Counted from the first letter of the stretch, positions 1 through 8,043 are shown. The stretch is DNA of 64,000 bases from Firmicutes bacterium OM04-13BH (GCA_003481745.1 QULP01000004.1:310001-374000); one strand, 5' to 3'. Program-made: numbers and translations. The notes: generated from the sequence alone by a model not told the origin.

Positions 1-781
1 TTTTCAGCTTTGCTGCAAGTGCTCCCGTAAGCACAGATGAAATAAGCATTATGAGAAAAGTTACCGGATACCCTACCGCATAAGTCTGAAAAGACATCCT
101 GGGTTCTGTCAGAAAAAAGCAAAATAAAAAAACACTTATAACAGATCCGACCACACTGCAAAGATAACCATCTGTCACCATTGAAGTAAGCAAAACTCCC
201 AATATATATATCGTTACAATATTTGTATCCGTGAAATTCAGTCTCTGAAACAGAATACCAATCAAGGTACATACTGCAAATATAATTACCGTGAGGAAAT
301 AATCTTTCGCTGACGGTTTTTCTACATACCTTGCAAATGACCTCTTTTGATGAGTTCTGGTTTTTAGCGCATCCGGAATAATATGGATATCAATATCCGG
401 TACAATTTCAATCAGTCTTTCTGTCAGAGTTGCTTTGCTGAAAAAGTGATTCCTCCTGGCATTACTTTGTCCGATTACAATTTTTGTTACATTGGATAAT
501 CTGGCATACTCTGCGATTTGTACAGGTATGTTTTCCCCATGAGTCATCACTATCTCTGCTCCCAGCTTTTCTGCATACTGTATATGTTCTTCTAACTTTT
601 CTTTATCTAAGACTTCTGATTTTATACCAGTTCGTACATACAAGGCTGTAAAACGTGCCTGCAGTACTTTCACCATTTTGGCCGCTGTATCTATTATTTT
701 TTTATTGGAGGGTGCTGCTGACAGACAAACCAGAATATGTTCGCTTAGCTCTTTATTATTCTCCTCTGCTTTGAAACTCAT
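1..781 (-). CDS. KdpD-like sensor histidine kinase, N-terminal part (runs off window)
   Basis: This is the N-terminal part of a membrane sensor kinase; the C-terminus lies beyond position 1. The reading frame is open from an ATG at 781 (GGTGGAAG upstream) to the window edge. Residues about 12-145 look like a universal-stress-protein domain (starts HILVCLSAAPSN; contains IVIGQSNARRNHFF). They are followed by the multi-helix DUF4118 segment typical of KdpD, including FFLTEPRMSF and GYPVTFLIMLISSVLTGAL. The large cytoplasmic KdpD sensor domain that opens E. coli KdpD is absent, so this is the short clostridial form. It lies 155 nt downstream of ktrA on the same strand, so a role in sensing or controlling potassium uptake is inferred. 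The kinase core itself is not visible here. Confidence 0.85.
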   Translation of the reverse strand, partial: MSFKAEENNKELSEHILVCLSAAPSNKKIIDTAAKMVKVLQARFTALYVRTGIKSEVLDKEKLEEHIQYAEKLGAEIVMTHGENIPVQIAEYARLSNVTKIVIGQSNARRNHFFSKATLTERLIEIVPDIDIHIIPDALKTRTHQKRSFARYVEKPSAKDYFLTVIIFAVCTLIGILFQRLNFTDTNIVTIYILGVLLTSMVTDGYLCSVVGSVISVFLFCFFLTEPRMSFQTYAVGYPVTFLIMLISSVLTGALAAKLK

Positions 782-936
782 TTCATCTTCCACCCTTTTC
801 TGCTGTTTTTAAAATTATATCATGCGACTGTGTTATGGTCAAAAGTCTTTTCTACCTCCTCTGAATGTCCATCAAAAATCAATATTCCTTATTCCATTAC
901 CATCACTTATTCCATATCCTCTTCATGACAATCACG

Positions 937-1584
937 CTATATACGGAAACACTTCTGAAGATCCCGATACTCTCCTAATACCAGTAATTTATTATTCTCT
1001 GCAAAACATGTATCCGGAGAAATCGAAATAGTGAATTCTCCTTCTTTTTTTACCGCCAGAATATTAATATTGTAACGTTTTCTAATATCCAGCCCGCCTA
1101 CTGTTTTTCCAATCCATTCCTCTGGTACTTCCACCTCAAAAATCGCATGGGAAGCATCCACCTCCATATAATCAAGGATATGATCATCTGTGTAACGGAT
1201 AGATGCCCATTTCGCAACTTGCTTTTCTGGATAGACCACCTTATCTGCACCGTTGCGCAAAAGAAATTTTTCCTGGACATCACGTTCCGCTCTGGATATA
1301 ACAAGTTGTGCTCCCAATTCCTTTAGAAGAGAAGTTGTTTCAAGGGAATTTTGAAAATCACCTCCAATCGTCACAAAGCAGATATCGTAGTTGCCAATCC
1401 CAAGAGATCGCAGAAATTCAGCATTTGTACTGTCCCCAATCTGGGCATTCGTCACAAATGGCAACACTTTATTCACCCTTTCTTCATTCCAGTCAACCGC
1501 CATAATCTCATGCCCAAGCTGATTAAGCTGTATAGCAATATGCCTTCCAAATCTTCCAAGTCCAATAATCAATATATTCTTCAT
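937..1584 (-). CDS. ktrA: Potassium uptake regulatory subunit KtrA/TrkA (RCK domain)
   Basis: Cytoplasmic gating subunit of a Ktr/Trk potassium transporter, 215 residues, which is the size of single-RCK KtrA rather than the double-domain E. coli TrkA. Residues 8-17 (GLGRFGRHIA) form the Rossmann glycine motif, followed by an acidic residue in VDWNEE at the end of strand 2 that would contact the NAD(H)/ATP ribose. RCK_N covers about residues 1-130 and RCK_C about 140-215. It starts 15 nt after the ktrB stop codon, so the two are cotranscribed and probably translated together. KtrA rings bind ATP/ADP, and in many Firmicutes also c-di-AMP, to open the KtrB pore; that is family knowledge, not visible here. 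Confidence 0.93.
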   Translation of the reverse strand: MKNILIIGLGRFGRHIAIQLNQLGHEIMAVDWNEERVNKVLPFVTNAQIGDSTNAEFLRSLGIGNYDICFVTIGGDFQNSLETTSLLKELGAQLVISRAERDVQEKFLLRNGADKVVYPEKQVAKWASIRYTDDHILDYMEVDASHAIFEVEVPEEWIGKTVGGLDIRKRYNINILAVKKEGEFTISISPDTCFAENNKLLVLGEYRDLQKCFRI

Positions 1585-1599
1585 AATATTTTTTTCTCC

Positions 1600-2934
1600 T
1601 TATCCAACTGTAATTTTCTCTAAAGGCAGCCTTGCATTTCCCCTGTTTCTTCCGGAAAATACTGCATAAATCAGGGTCAATCCCCCTACACGCCCAAGAT
1701 ACATCAGTATAATTAACACAACTTGTGAAAAAACATGAAGTTTCGGTGTAATTCCTAATGTCAGACCTACTGTACCTACAGCCGAAGCTGCTTCATACAG
1801 ACAGTCCAAAAGAGGAATATCTTCGTATATGCTGATTGCAAGTCCACCGCAAAAAAACAATGTAAAATAAAGCATGGATATTGTTGCTGCATTTTTAATC
1901 GCATGATATTCCAGTCTCCGTCCAAAAGCCCCTGCATTTTCCTGGCTTCGAAATGTAGCTATTGCATTTAAAAGCAGTACTGTAAAAGTTGTCGTTTTCA
2001 TTCCTCCTGCTGTAGATCCCGGTGAACCGCCAATCAGCATCAGCAGTATCATAACCGCACTTGATGCCTCACTCATCTCTGAAATATTTATAGTATTAAA
2101 ACCTGCAGTTCTTGTAGTTACTGATTGAAATGTGGCAGCTAACAGACGCTGCCCTGCAGGCAGATTTTTCAAATCATAGACAAAGAAAAAAACTGCCGGA
2201 AGGAAAATCAGACATGCCGTCGTCACGAGAATGATCTTGCTTTGCATACGGTAACGTTTAAAGTTCATTTTATTCATATAGATATCGTCCCAGGTGAGAA
2301 AACCGATCCCCCCTATAATAATCAACAGCATAATTACCACATTTACGATGGCATTTCCAGAATATCTCATCAGAGATGGAAATGTATTTTCTGTTGTTCC
2401 CAGAATATCAAATCCAGCATTACAAAAAGCAGAAACTGAATGGAAAACTGCCATCCAGACTCCCTTTAATCCATAATCCGATAAAAAAACCGGTAACAAT
2501 AACATGGCTCCTACTGTTTCAATTAGAAAGGTTCCCTTTAAGATGAATCTTGTCAGTCTGACGATTCCTCCAACTTTAGGTGCTGAAATTGCATCCTGTA
2601 TTGTGCTTCTTTGCATAAGAGATATTCTTTTTCCTGAAAGAAGAGAAACCGCTGCCGCCACGGTTACTACTCCCAGTCCTCCTATTTGTATAAGCACAAG
2701 AATAACCGTCTGACCAAACACAGACCAATAGCTTCCTGTATCCTTTACTACAAGCCCTGTAACGCATACTGCTGAAGTGGCTGTAAAAAGTGCCTCAGAA
2801 AATGGCGTTGGCACATTCTCCAAAGTAGCAATCGGAAACATCAACAGGATAGTGCCAAAAAGGATCACACCTGCAAAGCCCAGAATAATCAATTGAAAAG
2901 AGGTCAGATGCTTCTTACGTATTATCTTTGACAT
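1600..2934 (-). CDS. ktrB: Potassium uptake transmembrane subunit KtrB/TrkH
   Basis: Integral membrane pore-forming subunit for K+ (possibly Na+-coupled) uptake, 444 residues, the usual KtrB length. Four pseudo-repeats carry the selectivity-filter loops: TSAVCVTGL near 52-60, SVSAFCNAGF near 165-174, SVTTRTAGFNT near 270-280, and ASAVGTVGLTLG near 385-396. The gating-loop segment GGSPGSTAGGMKT is present. It is the first gene of the ktrB-ktrA-kinase set read leftward. The 5' leader (2935 to about 3150) holds two copies of a 12-bp direct repeat and a 10-bp hairpin. No ydaO-type c-di-AMP riboswitch was recognised there. Confidence 0.95.
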   Translation of the reverse strand: MSKIIRKKHLTSFQLIILGFAGVILFGTILLMFPIATLENVPTPFSEALFTATSAVCVTGLVVKDTGSYWSVFGQTVILVLIQIGGLGVVTVAAAVSLLSGKRISLMQRSTIQDAISAPKVGGIVRLTRFILKGTFLIETVGAMLLLPVFLSDYGLKGVWMAVFHSVSAFCNAGFDILGTTENTFPSLMRYSGNAIVNVVIMLLIIIGGIGFLTWDDIYMNKMNFKRYRMQSKIILVTTACLIFLPAVFFFVYDLKNLPAGQRLLAATFQSVTTRTAGFNTINISEMSEASSAVMILLMLIGGSPGSTAGGMKTTTFTVLLLNAIATFRSQENAGAFGRRLEYHAIKNAATISMLYFTLFFCGGLAISIYEDIPLLDCLYEAASAVGTVGLTLGITPKLHVFSQVVLIILMYLGRVGGLTLIYAVFSGRNRGNARLPLEKITVG

Positions 2935-3105
2935 AAATAATTATAACTCCTTACTAATAATTCTAATGCTATATCTTCGTAATATATTTTATTATATGGC
3001 GTTCTGAGATTATGGAAATTGCATAGCAATGGAGCAATCCCGTTATATCTGTAAGTGCCAAAATTTACTTTTGACACTCACATCATTATATATGATTACT
3101 TTCAA

Positions 3106-3148
3106 AGATAGTATAAAAGTCTATGATTCTGTATTAAGATAGTATAAA
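3106..3148 (-). promoter_or_regulatory. Direct repeats upstream of ktrB; intergenic 2935-3278
   Basis: The gap between ktrB and the acetyltransferase gene contains two exact copies of AGATAGTATAAA (3106-3117 and 3137-3148) whose starts are 31 bp apart, close to three helical turns. Read toward ktrB each copy contains TATACT, so they could be -10 elements or, given the spacing, a response-regulator site. A hairpin (AGTGTCAAAA with TTTTGGCACT) lies nearer the gene at about 3050-3080. The rest of the gap shows nothing I recognise apart from the terminator at 3205-3240. Confidence 0.4.
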
Positions 3149-3204
3149 GATTTTATTTTTGAATATATTCTAATTATTCTGCCAACATTTTGAAAGATAA
3201 TATT

Positions 3205-3240
3205 AAAGCCGCATGATTTAACAAAAAATCAAGCGGCTTT
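3205..3240 (-). terminator. Intrinsic terminator after the mgtE-GNAT unit
   Basis: Inverted repeat AAAGCCGC..TGATTT / AAATCA..GCGGCTTT, followed leftward by an A/T-rich tail. It lies just past the acetyltransferase stop codon on the minus strand. Confidence 0.75.
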
Positions 3241-3278
3241 ATCGGAGAAAGTATTGCATTGAATAATGTGGTGTCTAT

Positions 3279-3785
3279 TTACTTTGTAAGCTTCCTGTTA
3301 TCAAACGCCAGCCTCATCTGATGCCATTCAACATTTCCGTGTGTAGATTTTTCCGACACACCCTCATCCAAAAAGCCAAATTTGGCATAATATGAAACCA
3401 GCTTTTCTTTACAGGTCAGCACAAGGCCCTTACGTCCCTGCTGCTTTGCGTCATGAATTGCACGACGAATCAATTCCCCCGCATATCCGTTTCTGCGATA
3501 AGCCGGTAAAGTATTGACACCAAAAATCATCTGCCATGCTCCTTTTTCGTTGTGCATCTCTGCTTTTTCATACATTTCATCCGTCAAATCTGCTTCATCT
3601 GTAACAAAACCATCCACAAATGCAATCAGTTTTTCAGCTTCATACATCAGCCAGAAATGATTTCCATAATATCTAATTCTTTCAATAAATTCTTCTTCTG
3701 TTGCAGCTTCCGCAGGTGGAAAACACTCTGCCTCAACTTCGGCAACTGCCGTGATATCTTCTGCTGTTGCATATTTTATATTCAT
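3279..3785 (-). CDS. GNAT family N-acetyltransferase
   Basis: A 168-residue acetyl-CoA-dependent acyltransferase. The acetyl-CoA pyrophosphate-binding motif A is visible as RRNGYAGELIRRAI near residues 98-111, preceded by the strand MIFGVNTLPAY. The C-terminal Tyr-containing segment VSYYAKFGFLDEG is typical of GNAT motif B. The acceptor substrate cannot be inferred. The gene begins 15 nt after the mgtE stop and shares the terminator at 3205-3240, so it probably sits in the mgtE transcript. Confidence 0.88.
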   Translation of the reverse strand: MNIKYATAEDITAVAEVEAECFPPAEAATEEEFIERIRYYGNHFWLMYEAEKLIAFVDGFVTDEADLTDEMYEKAEMHNEKGAWQMIFGVNTLPAYRRNGYAGELIRRAIHDAKQQGRKGLVLTCKEKLVSYYAKFGFLDEGVSEKSTHGNVEWHQMRLAFDNRKLTK

Positions 3786-3800
3786 AATTTTTTTCCTTTA

Positions 3801-5195
3801 TCAAACAATTTTTAACATCTGAATCAGTAAAATCCATGCAAGTCCATAATAAGTCACAACCGCTACCAGGTCATTTACCGTCGTAATCAGCGGACCGGAA
3901 GCCACTGCCGGGTCTACTTTTATTTTATGAAAAAGGATTGGCACTAATGTTCCAACCAGACTTGAAATAATAATTGCTACTAAAAGTGAAATTCCAACAC
4001 ATCCGGAAATCAAAAAAGCACTTTCAAATGAATATCCTTTAAACAAAGCAATATAGATTCCCAGACAGACAAGTGCCATGATTCCAAGCAGTGCTCCATT
4101 ACAAAATCCAACTTTCATTTCTTTAAATAATAATTGAAGTTTATCTTTACCACTTAAATTTTCATCCATCAATACTCGAATAGTAACAGCAAGGGACTGA
4201 GTTCCAACATTTCCGGCCATATCAAGAATTAAAGACTGAAAGCAGATTACAACAGGCAGGACTGCAACAACACCTTCAAACGCTCCTACAACTGTAGAAA
4301 CTCCCATTCCAAGAAACAACAGGATAACCAGCCATGGCAGACGCTTTTTCATACTCTCTTTTGTTGTTTCATTTAAGTCCTCTTCTGCTGACAAACCGGC
4401 AAGTTTTGCATAGTCTTCACCCATTTCATCATCAACAGCTTCTACAACGTCCTGTGCGGTGATGATACCTATAATTTTTTTATTTTTACTTAAAACAGGC
4501 AAAGAATCTTCCGCATAGTCCTTTATTTTTTCAATACTATCGGAAATTTTTTCCCGGTCCAATAAATAAGGATATGCATAACTGATTAAACTATCTAACT
4601 CTTCATTTTCTCTTGCAATAATCAGGTCTTTTAAGTCAATCGCACCACAAAAGCATCCTTTCTCATCAACGACATAAATTGTTGTAATGTTATCATTTTC
4701 TCCAGCCTGCCGAATCAGTTCATGCATTGCCTGACGAATCGTAAGATTCTGTCGGATGCAAATATAATTCGTTGTAATCAGACTTCCAATCTCATCTTCG
4801 TCATAAGAGTTAATCAACCGAATATCCGTCTTGGTTTCATCATCAATCATCGGACGAAGCTTAACCTTAACGCTTTCATCGATATCTTCCCATAAATCAA
4901 CTGCATCATCTGCATCCATTTCATTAATAATTTCTGCCAGTTTATCAATGCCAATCTCTTCAATGTATTCTGACGGATTATCAATATACGCAATGATTTC
5001 TGCCATCCATTTTGCATCGAGTGCACTATATAAAAGATTTCGCTCTGCTCTGTTTAAAAACTCAAAACTTTGAGCAATATCATTTTCATGATAATCTCTA
5101 AGCTGTTCCCTCATTTCTTCTATGGAAGGGGATACTTTAATAATTTCAGCGATTTCTTTCGCAAAAATCGGTTCTTTTAATACTTCTTTTCTCAT
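3801..5195 (-). CDS. mgtE: Magnesium transporter MgtE
   Basis: Mg2+ channel of the MgtE family, 464 residues. Order: an N-terminal superhelical Mg2+-sensing domain (about 10-130, rich in acidic residues, e.g. EMDADDAVDLWEDID), two CBS domains (about 135-255, including TTIYVVDEKG and DSLPVLSKNKKIIGIITAQD), a connecting helix, and five membrane helices (about 285-464) with the conserved GNVGTQSLAV and the C-terminal DP..ASGPLITTVND pore segment. The start is set by AGGAGG at 5203-5208. Bacillus mgtE is commonly controlled by an M-box riboswitch. No M-box is apparent here; instead there is a promoter, a small ORF and an attenuator-like hairpin (separate entries). Confidence 0.96.
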   Translation of the reverse strand: MRKEVLKEPIFAKEIAEIIKVSPSIEEMREQLRDYHENDIAQSFEFLNRAERNLLYSALDAKWMAEIIAYIDNPSEYIEEIGIDKLAEIINEMDADDAVDLWEDIDESVKVKLRPMIDDETKTDIRLINSYDEDEIGSLITTNYICIRQNLTIRQAMHELIRQAGENDNITTIYVVDEKGCFCGAIDLKDLIIARENEELDSLISYAYPYLLDREKISDSIEKIKDYAEDSLPVLSKNKKIIGIITAQDVVEAVDDEMGEDYAKLAGLSAEEDLNETTKESMKKRLPWLVILLFLGMGVSTVVGAFEGVVAVLPVVICFQSLILDMAGNVGTQSLAVTIRVLMDENLSGKDKLQLLFKEMKVGFCNGALLGIMALVCLGIYIALFKGYSFESAFLISGCVGISLLVAIIISSLVGTLVPILFHKIKVDPAVASGPLITTVNDLVAVVTYYGLAWILLIQMLKIV

Positions 5196-5231
5196 AATAA
5201 GCCTCCTCTCACCCTAAAAAAGGGCATAAAA

Positions 5232-5303
5232 AATCCATCGTAACAACTTCTGTTACACAATCCTAAGATTTATAAGTTGTGAATTCGTTCCTAACGATGG
5301 ATT
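5232..5303 (-). terminator. Attenuator-type terminator in the mgtE leader
   Basis: On the minus strand, AATCCATCGT (5294-5303) pairs perfectly over 10 bp with ACGATGGATT (5232-5241), followed by a T run ending near 5228. An inner helix, ACAACTT (5274-5280) with AAGTTGT (5243-5249), extends it. The hairpin lies between the leader ORF and the mgtE start codon, about 35 nt before the latter. It can therefore only act as a conditional terminator of the mgtE transcript. A segment inside the leader ORF (5376-5384) can pair with the 5' arm instead. Confidence 0.75.
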
Positions 5304-5343
5304 AAGACTTATTATTTATATTCAATGGGATAAAATGGCGTAC

Positions 5344-5421
5344 TTATAGACACTTGAAATAAAATCCAAGTCTATATCCATCATTATATGTACTTCGACT
5401 TCGACTCTCACAACTGTCCAT
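5344..5421 (-). CDS. Candidate 25-residue leader peptide of mgtE
   Basis: A short ORF starting at ATG 5421 (begins MDSCESRSRSTYND, ends FYFKCL) and stopping at 5344. AAAGGAGG lies 11 nt upstream of the start, and the RBS is about 30 nt from the predicted transcription start. The peptide is rich in Ser/Arg early and aromatic residues late, with no membrane segment. Codons 13-16 (AAT GAT GGA TAT) contain AUGAUGGAU, which mimics the 3' arm of the downstream terminator and can pair with its 5' arm. That is the arrangement of a translated attenuator leader such as trpL or mgtL. Translation of this ORF is inferred from the RBS; no homologue is recognised. Confidence 0.65.
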   Translation of the reverse strand: MDSCESRSRSTYNDGYRLGFYFKCL

Positions 5422-5473
5422 ACGACTATCCGCCTCCTTTTAATTAAGCTTAAATAAACTTTTTTGCGTAGTG

Positions 5474-5502
5474 ATTATAACACCCTTATCTGCTTGGTTC
5501 AA
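5474..5502 (-). promoter_or_regulatory. Sigma-A-like promoter of the mgtE leader
   Basis: TTGAAC (5497-5502), 17-bp spacer, TATAAT (5474-5479) reading leftward. The predicted start near 5467 gives a leader of about 270 nt before mgtE. The intergenic region 5196-5594 is thus filled by promoter, leader ORF and attenuator. Confidence 0.7.
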
Positions 5503-5594
5503 GCCCCATTTTGAAACTTTACAAAGATTTAAACTAATTTCATATTTCATATACAGCAACAACTTCTGTCTTTTATAATCTTTTATCCGCTGTA

Positions 5595-7040
5595 CTAATA
5601 ATTTCTTCTGTCTTTTCCTATTCTTTGATAATACGCTTTTTTAGCAAAATACATTCTCTGATCCGCCAGAATAATCTGCTCATCAATGGAACAGACTTCT
5701 TCTGACAATGCCGCTCCATAGGATATATTAAGTTCTGCAACCTGTTTGCCATGCCACTTTGCAGCTGCCTTTTCAAAACTTTCATTCAAAACAGATAATT
5801 TCTCAACTGGCTCTTCTAATATTACTACAAACTCATCTCCACCTGTCCGATAGCATTTTCCATAACTTCCATACACACTCCGAATTGTAGATGCTGCTCC
5901 CCTTAACAGCTCATCTCCTGCTGCGTGCCCAAGCTTATCATTGACTTCTTTTAATCCATTTACATCAAATATCGCAACAACAATTATTTTTTCACTCGGC
6001 ACGTCTTTTCTGATTCTGTCCAGACCTTCCTCATAAGCCCGACGATTATAAAGCCTTGTCAGTTCATCTGTGTAAGCAGAATTAAACAAACCTCTGTCCC
6101 GCTTTGCAATAACATGAAGACTGATTCCAAGCAGCAATAAGCAAAGCAAAAATACCACTACATTTGCTGAAATCAAAACGTAATTATTGATATAAGCATA
6201 AGTATCGAAATTGTGAATAACCATATACCAGTCAAATTTTTTCATATATTTCGTAATGGTATAATTTTTACTTTCCGGTTCTTTCTCATACGCATAATCA
6301 TCATGGTCGTCTTCTTTGATTATCTTCTCTGGAAGTTTCTGTAAAAATGAAGCATATTTCTCTGTATCTCCGCTTCCTACCTGAATGTTTCCCTGCGCAT
6401 CTGTAAATAAAATATCGATACCATACTGCTTTTCATACTTTGCAATCTGCCTCTGAATTTTCTCCAATTCCATGCTGACACCACAGACTCCCAGAAGATT
6501 TCCCTCTTTATCTTCAATCCTCACATCAATATAAATCAGCCACAGGTCCGGATATTCTTCATCTCCCCCTAACATTACCGTATACTTTTTACCAGAATCT
6601 ACGAATTTCTGATACCATACATCATCCTCATCATTTTCCACATCCATAATCTTATAAAAACCATCATAAGTATAATAGGCTTTCGTTTTTTCAGACGCTA
6701 CAAATACAGTTTTATAAGAGAAATTTTTCATATATGAAGTCGTATACTCATCCATTTCTCTGCTTATTTCCTCAGCATCCATCTTTTCTTCGTTTTCCAA
6801 CAATTCAATCAAAAAATGATCCGAAGCCAGTGTATTCGCCACAATAACCGGCTCTAACAGCCGACTGTTGATATCATTATAAATTCCCGCCGCAATGATT
6901 TCACCATTCTTCAATGCATGTTTTTGCAATACCTGATACAAAGATACCGTCGAAATAACGGTACTGCTAACAAAACATAAAACAATAACCATAAGCATCA
7001 GGAGAAAAAACCTGTTCTTTTTCATAAAATTCTTCCTCAT
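5595..7040 (-). CDS. Membrane diguanylate cyclase (Cache sensor + GGDEF)
   Basis: Membrane sensor that makes c-di-GMP from two GTP, 481 residues. An N-terminal helix (about 8-35) and a second (about 283-305) bracket an extracytoplasmic dCache-like sensor domain (about 40-280) with the typical DDVWYQKFVDSGK and WLIYIDVRIED segments. The cytoplasmic GGDEF domain starts at YTDELTRLYNRRAY, and the signature GGDEF is intact at residues 400-404, so catalysis is expected. The RxxD product-inhibition site that usually precedes GGDEF is absent (GKCYRTGGDEF). A second ATG six codons in, with GAGGAA upstream, is a possible alternative start. The gene is monocistronic and divergent from the pab operon. 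Confidence 0.92.
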   Translation of the reverse strand: MRKNFMKKNRFFLLMLMVIVLCFVSSTVISTVSLYQVLQKHALKNGEIIAAGIYNDINSRLLEPVIVANTLASDHFLIELLENEEKMDAEEISREMDEYTTSYMKNFSYKTVFVASEKTKAYYTYDGFYKIMDVENDEDDVWYQKFVDSGKKYTVMLGGDEEYPDLWLIYIDVRIEDKEGNLLGVCGVSMELEKIQRQIAKYEKQYGIDILFTDAQGNIQVGSGDTEKYASFLQKLPEKIIKEDDHDDYAYEKEPESKNYTITKYMKKFDWYMVIHNFDTYAYINNYVLISANVVVFLLCLLLLGISLHVIAKRDRGLFNSAYTDELTRLYNRRAYEEGLDRIRKDVPSEKIIVVAIFDVNGLKEVNDKLGHAAGDELLRGAASTIRSVYGSYGKCYRTGGDEFVVILEEPVEKLSVLNESFEKAAAKWHGKQVAELNISYGAALSEEVCSIDEQIILADQRMYFAKKAYYQRIGKDRRNY

Positions 7041-7081
7041 ATTCTTCCCGCTAAAACATTACAAATATTATTTTTATTCGT

Positions 7082-7118
7082 TTTAGTGAGCATAGTATAA
7101 TCATTTTAGCACACTAAA
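7082..7118 (-). promoter_or_regulatory. Inverted repeat over the promoter of the Cache-GGDEF gene
   Basis: TTTAGTGTGC (7109-7118, read leftward) and GCTCACTAAA (7082-7091) form a 9-of-10 inverted repeat that brackets TATACT, a likely -10 of the diguanylate cyclase gene. The placement suggests a repressor operator. The regulator is unknown. Confidence 0.4.
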
Positions 7119-7207
7119 GAGTCTTTGTCGAATAAAAATATAACGTAAAATCATTCAATTATTTGCATTTTTATATATTTTATTACTTAAACTTTCACAA
7201 AAAATGA

Positions 7208-7237
7208 TTGCATAAACTGCTTCAACTATGCTATAAT
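7208..7237 (+). promoter_or_regulatory. Promoter of the pabABC operon
   Basis: TTGCAT (7208-7213), 18-bp spacer, TATAAT (7232-7237). It predicts a start near 7244 and a leader of almost 190 nt before pabA. Confidence 0.6.
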
Positions 7238-7322
7238 AACACAACATTTAAGAACTATTTTACCAAACAGCGGAATAATTTTACTTGTCCGCTTAACTAA
7301 TAAAAACAGAAAAATAAGGGTG

Positions 7323-7417
7323 TGCCTGAATTTCAGAAGACTGCCAAAAAAGACGCATGAAAGTGCGTTTCTTTTGGCAGTCTTTTTTATTTTAGCAAAT
7401 TTTATTTAATTCAGGCA
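7323..7417 (+). terminator. Nested terminator/outer helix in the pabA leader
   Basis: A strong hairpin (AGACTGCCAAAA with TTTTGGCAGTCTT, then TTTTTATTTT, about 7337-7390) lies between the promoter at 7208-7237 and pabA, so it should act as an attenuator. It is enclosed by a second perfect 10-bp helix, TGCCTGAATT (7323-7332) with AATTCAGGCA (7408-7417), ending two bases before the pabA ribosome binding site (AAAGGAG at 7420). An earlier small hairpin (AGCGGA/TCCGCT, about 7271-7295) is also present. No known riboswitch aptamer is recognised. Confidence 0.6.
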
Positions 7418-7431
7418 GAAAGGAGTTTTTC

Positions 7432-8043
7432 ATGCTTGTAATGATTGATAATTATGATTCTTTTGTTTATAATCTTGCAGCCTACTTTGAGGAATTAAAT
7501 CAGGATATCAAAGTCATCCGAAATGACAAACTGACGATTGAAGAGTTAGAATCCATTGAAAACCTGGACGGCATCATTATCTCGCCGGGACCGGGTCGTC
7601 CACAGGATGGCGGAGTCTCTTTAGATATCGTCCGCCATTTTGCCGGAAAACTTCCAATCCTGGGTGTATGCCTTGGGCATCAGATTATCGGACATGCCTT
7701 TGGCGCAGTCGTAAAAAGAGGAACTGTTCCAATGCACGGAAAAGTAACACCGATTCATACCACCCAAAGCAGAATGTTTTCCAACCTTCCGAAAACTTAT
7801 GAGGTAACACGCTATCATTCTTTGGTGGTAGATGAGAGTTCTCTCCCTGATGAACTTCAAATTGATGCAAAAACCGAGGATGGTGCAGTTATGGCACTTT
7901 CTCATAAGACCTATCCGGTTTATGGAATCCAGTTCCATCCGGAAGCCGTTTTAACCAAATACGGACATGAACTTTTAAACAATTTTATTACAATCTGTAA
8001 GAAATGGAGGGCTCACGATTGGCAGCCAGATTTTGCAAACTAG
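7432..8043 (+). CDS. pabA: Aminodeoxychorismate synthase, glutamine amidotransferase subunit
   Basis: Class I glutamine amidotransferase of 203 residues that supplies ammonia to PabB for 4-amino-4-deoxychorismate, the PABA branch of folate synthesis. Visible motifs are MIDNYDSFVYNL at the N-terminus, SPGPGRP near 51-57, the nucleophile Cys80 in LGVCLGHQ, and the His-Glu pair in QFHPEAV. TrpG is nearly identical in sequence, and PabA is chosen because pabB and pabC follow directly. AAAGGAG lies upstream of the ATG. The last 25 nt overlap pabB. Confidence 0.92.
   Translation: MLVMIDNYDSFVYNLAAYFEELNQDIKVIRNDKLTIEELESIENLDGIIISPGPGRPQDGGVSLDIVRHFAGKLPILGVCLGHQIIGHAFGAVVKRGTVPMHGKVTPIHTTQSRMFSNLPKTYEVTRYHSLVVDESSLPDELQIDAKTEDGAVMALSHKTYPVYGIQFHPEAVLTKYGHELLNNFITICKKWRAHDWQPDFAN

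Noticed and set aside
2935..3204. ydaO-type c-di-AMP riboswitch before ktrB
   Set aside because: No conserved aptamer strings; only direct repeats and a simple hairpin.
5196..5502. M-box magnesium riboswitch before mgtE
   Set aside because: I looked for the conserved M-box blocks and did not find them; the leader reads better as ORF plus attenuator.
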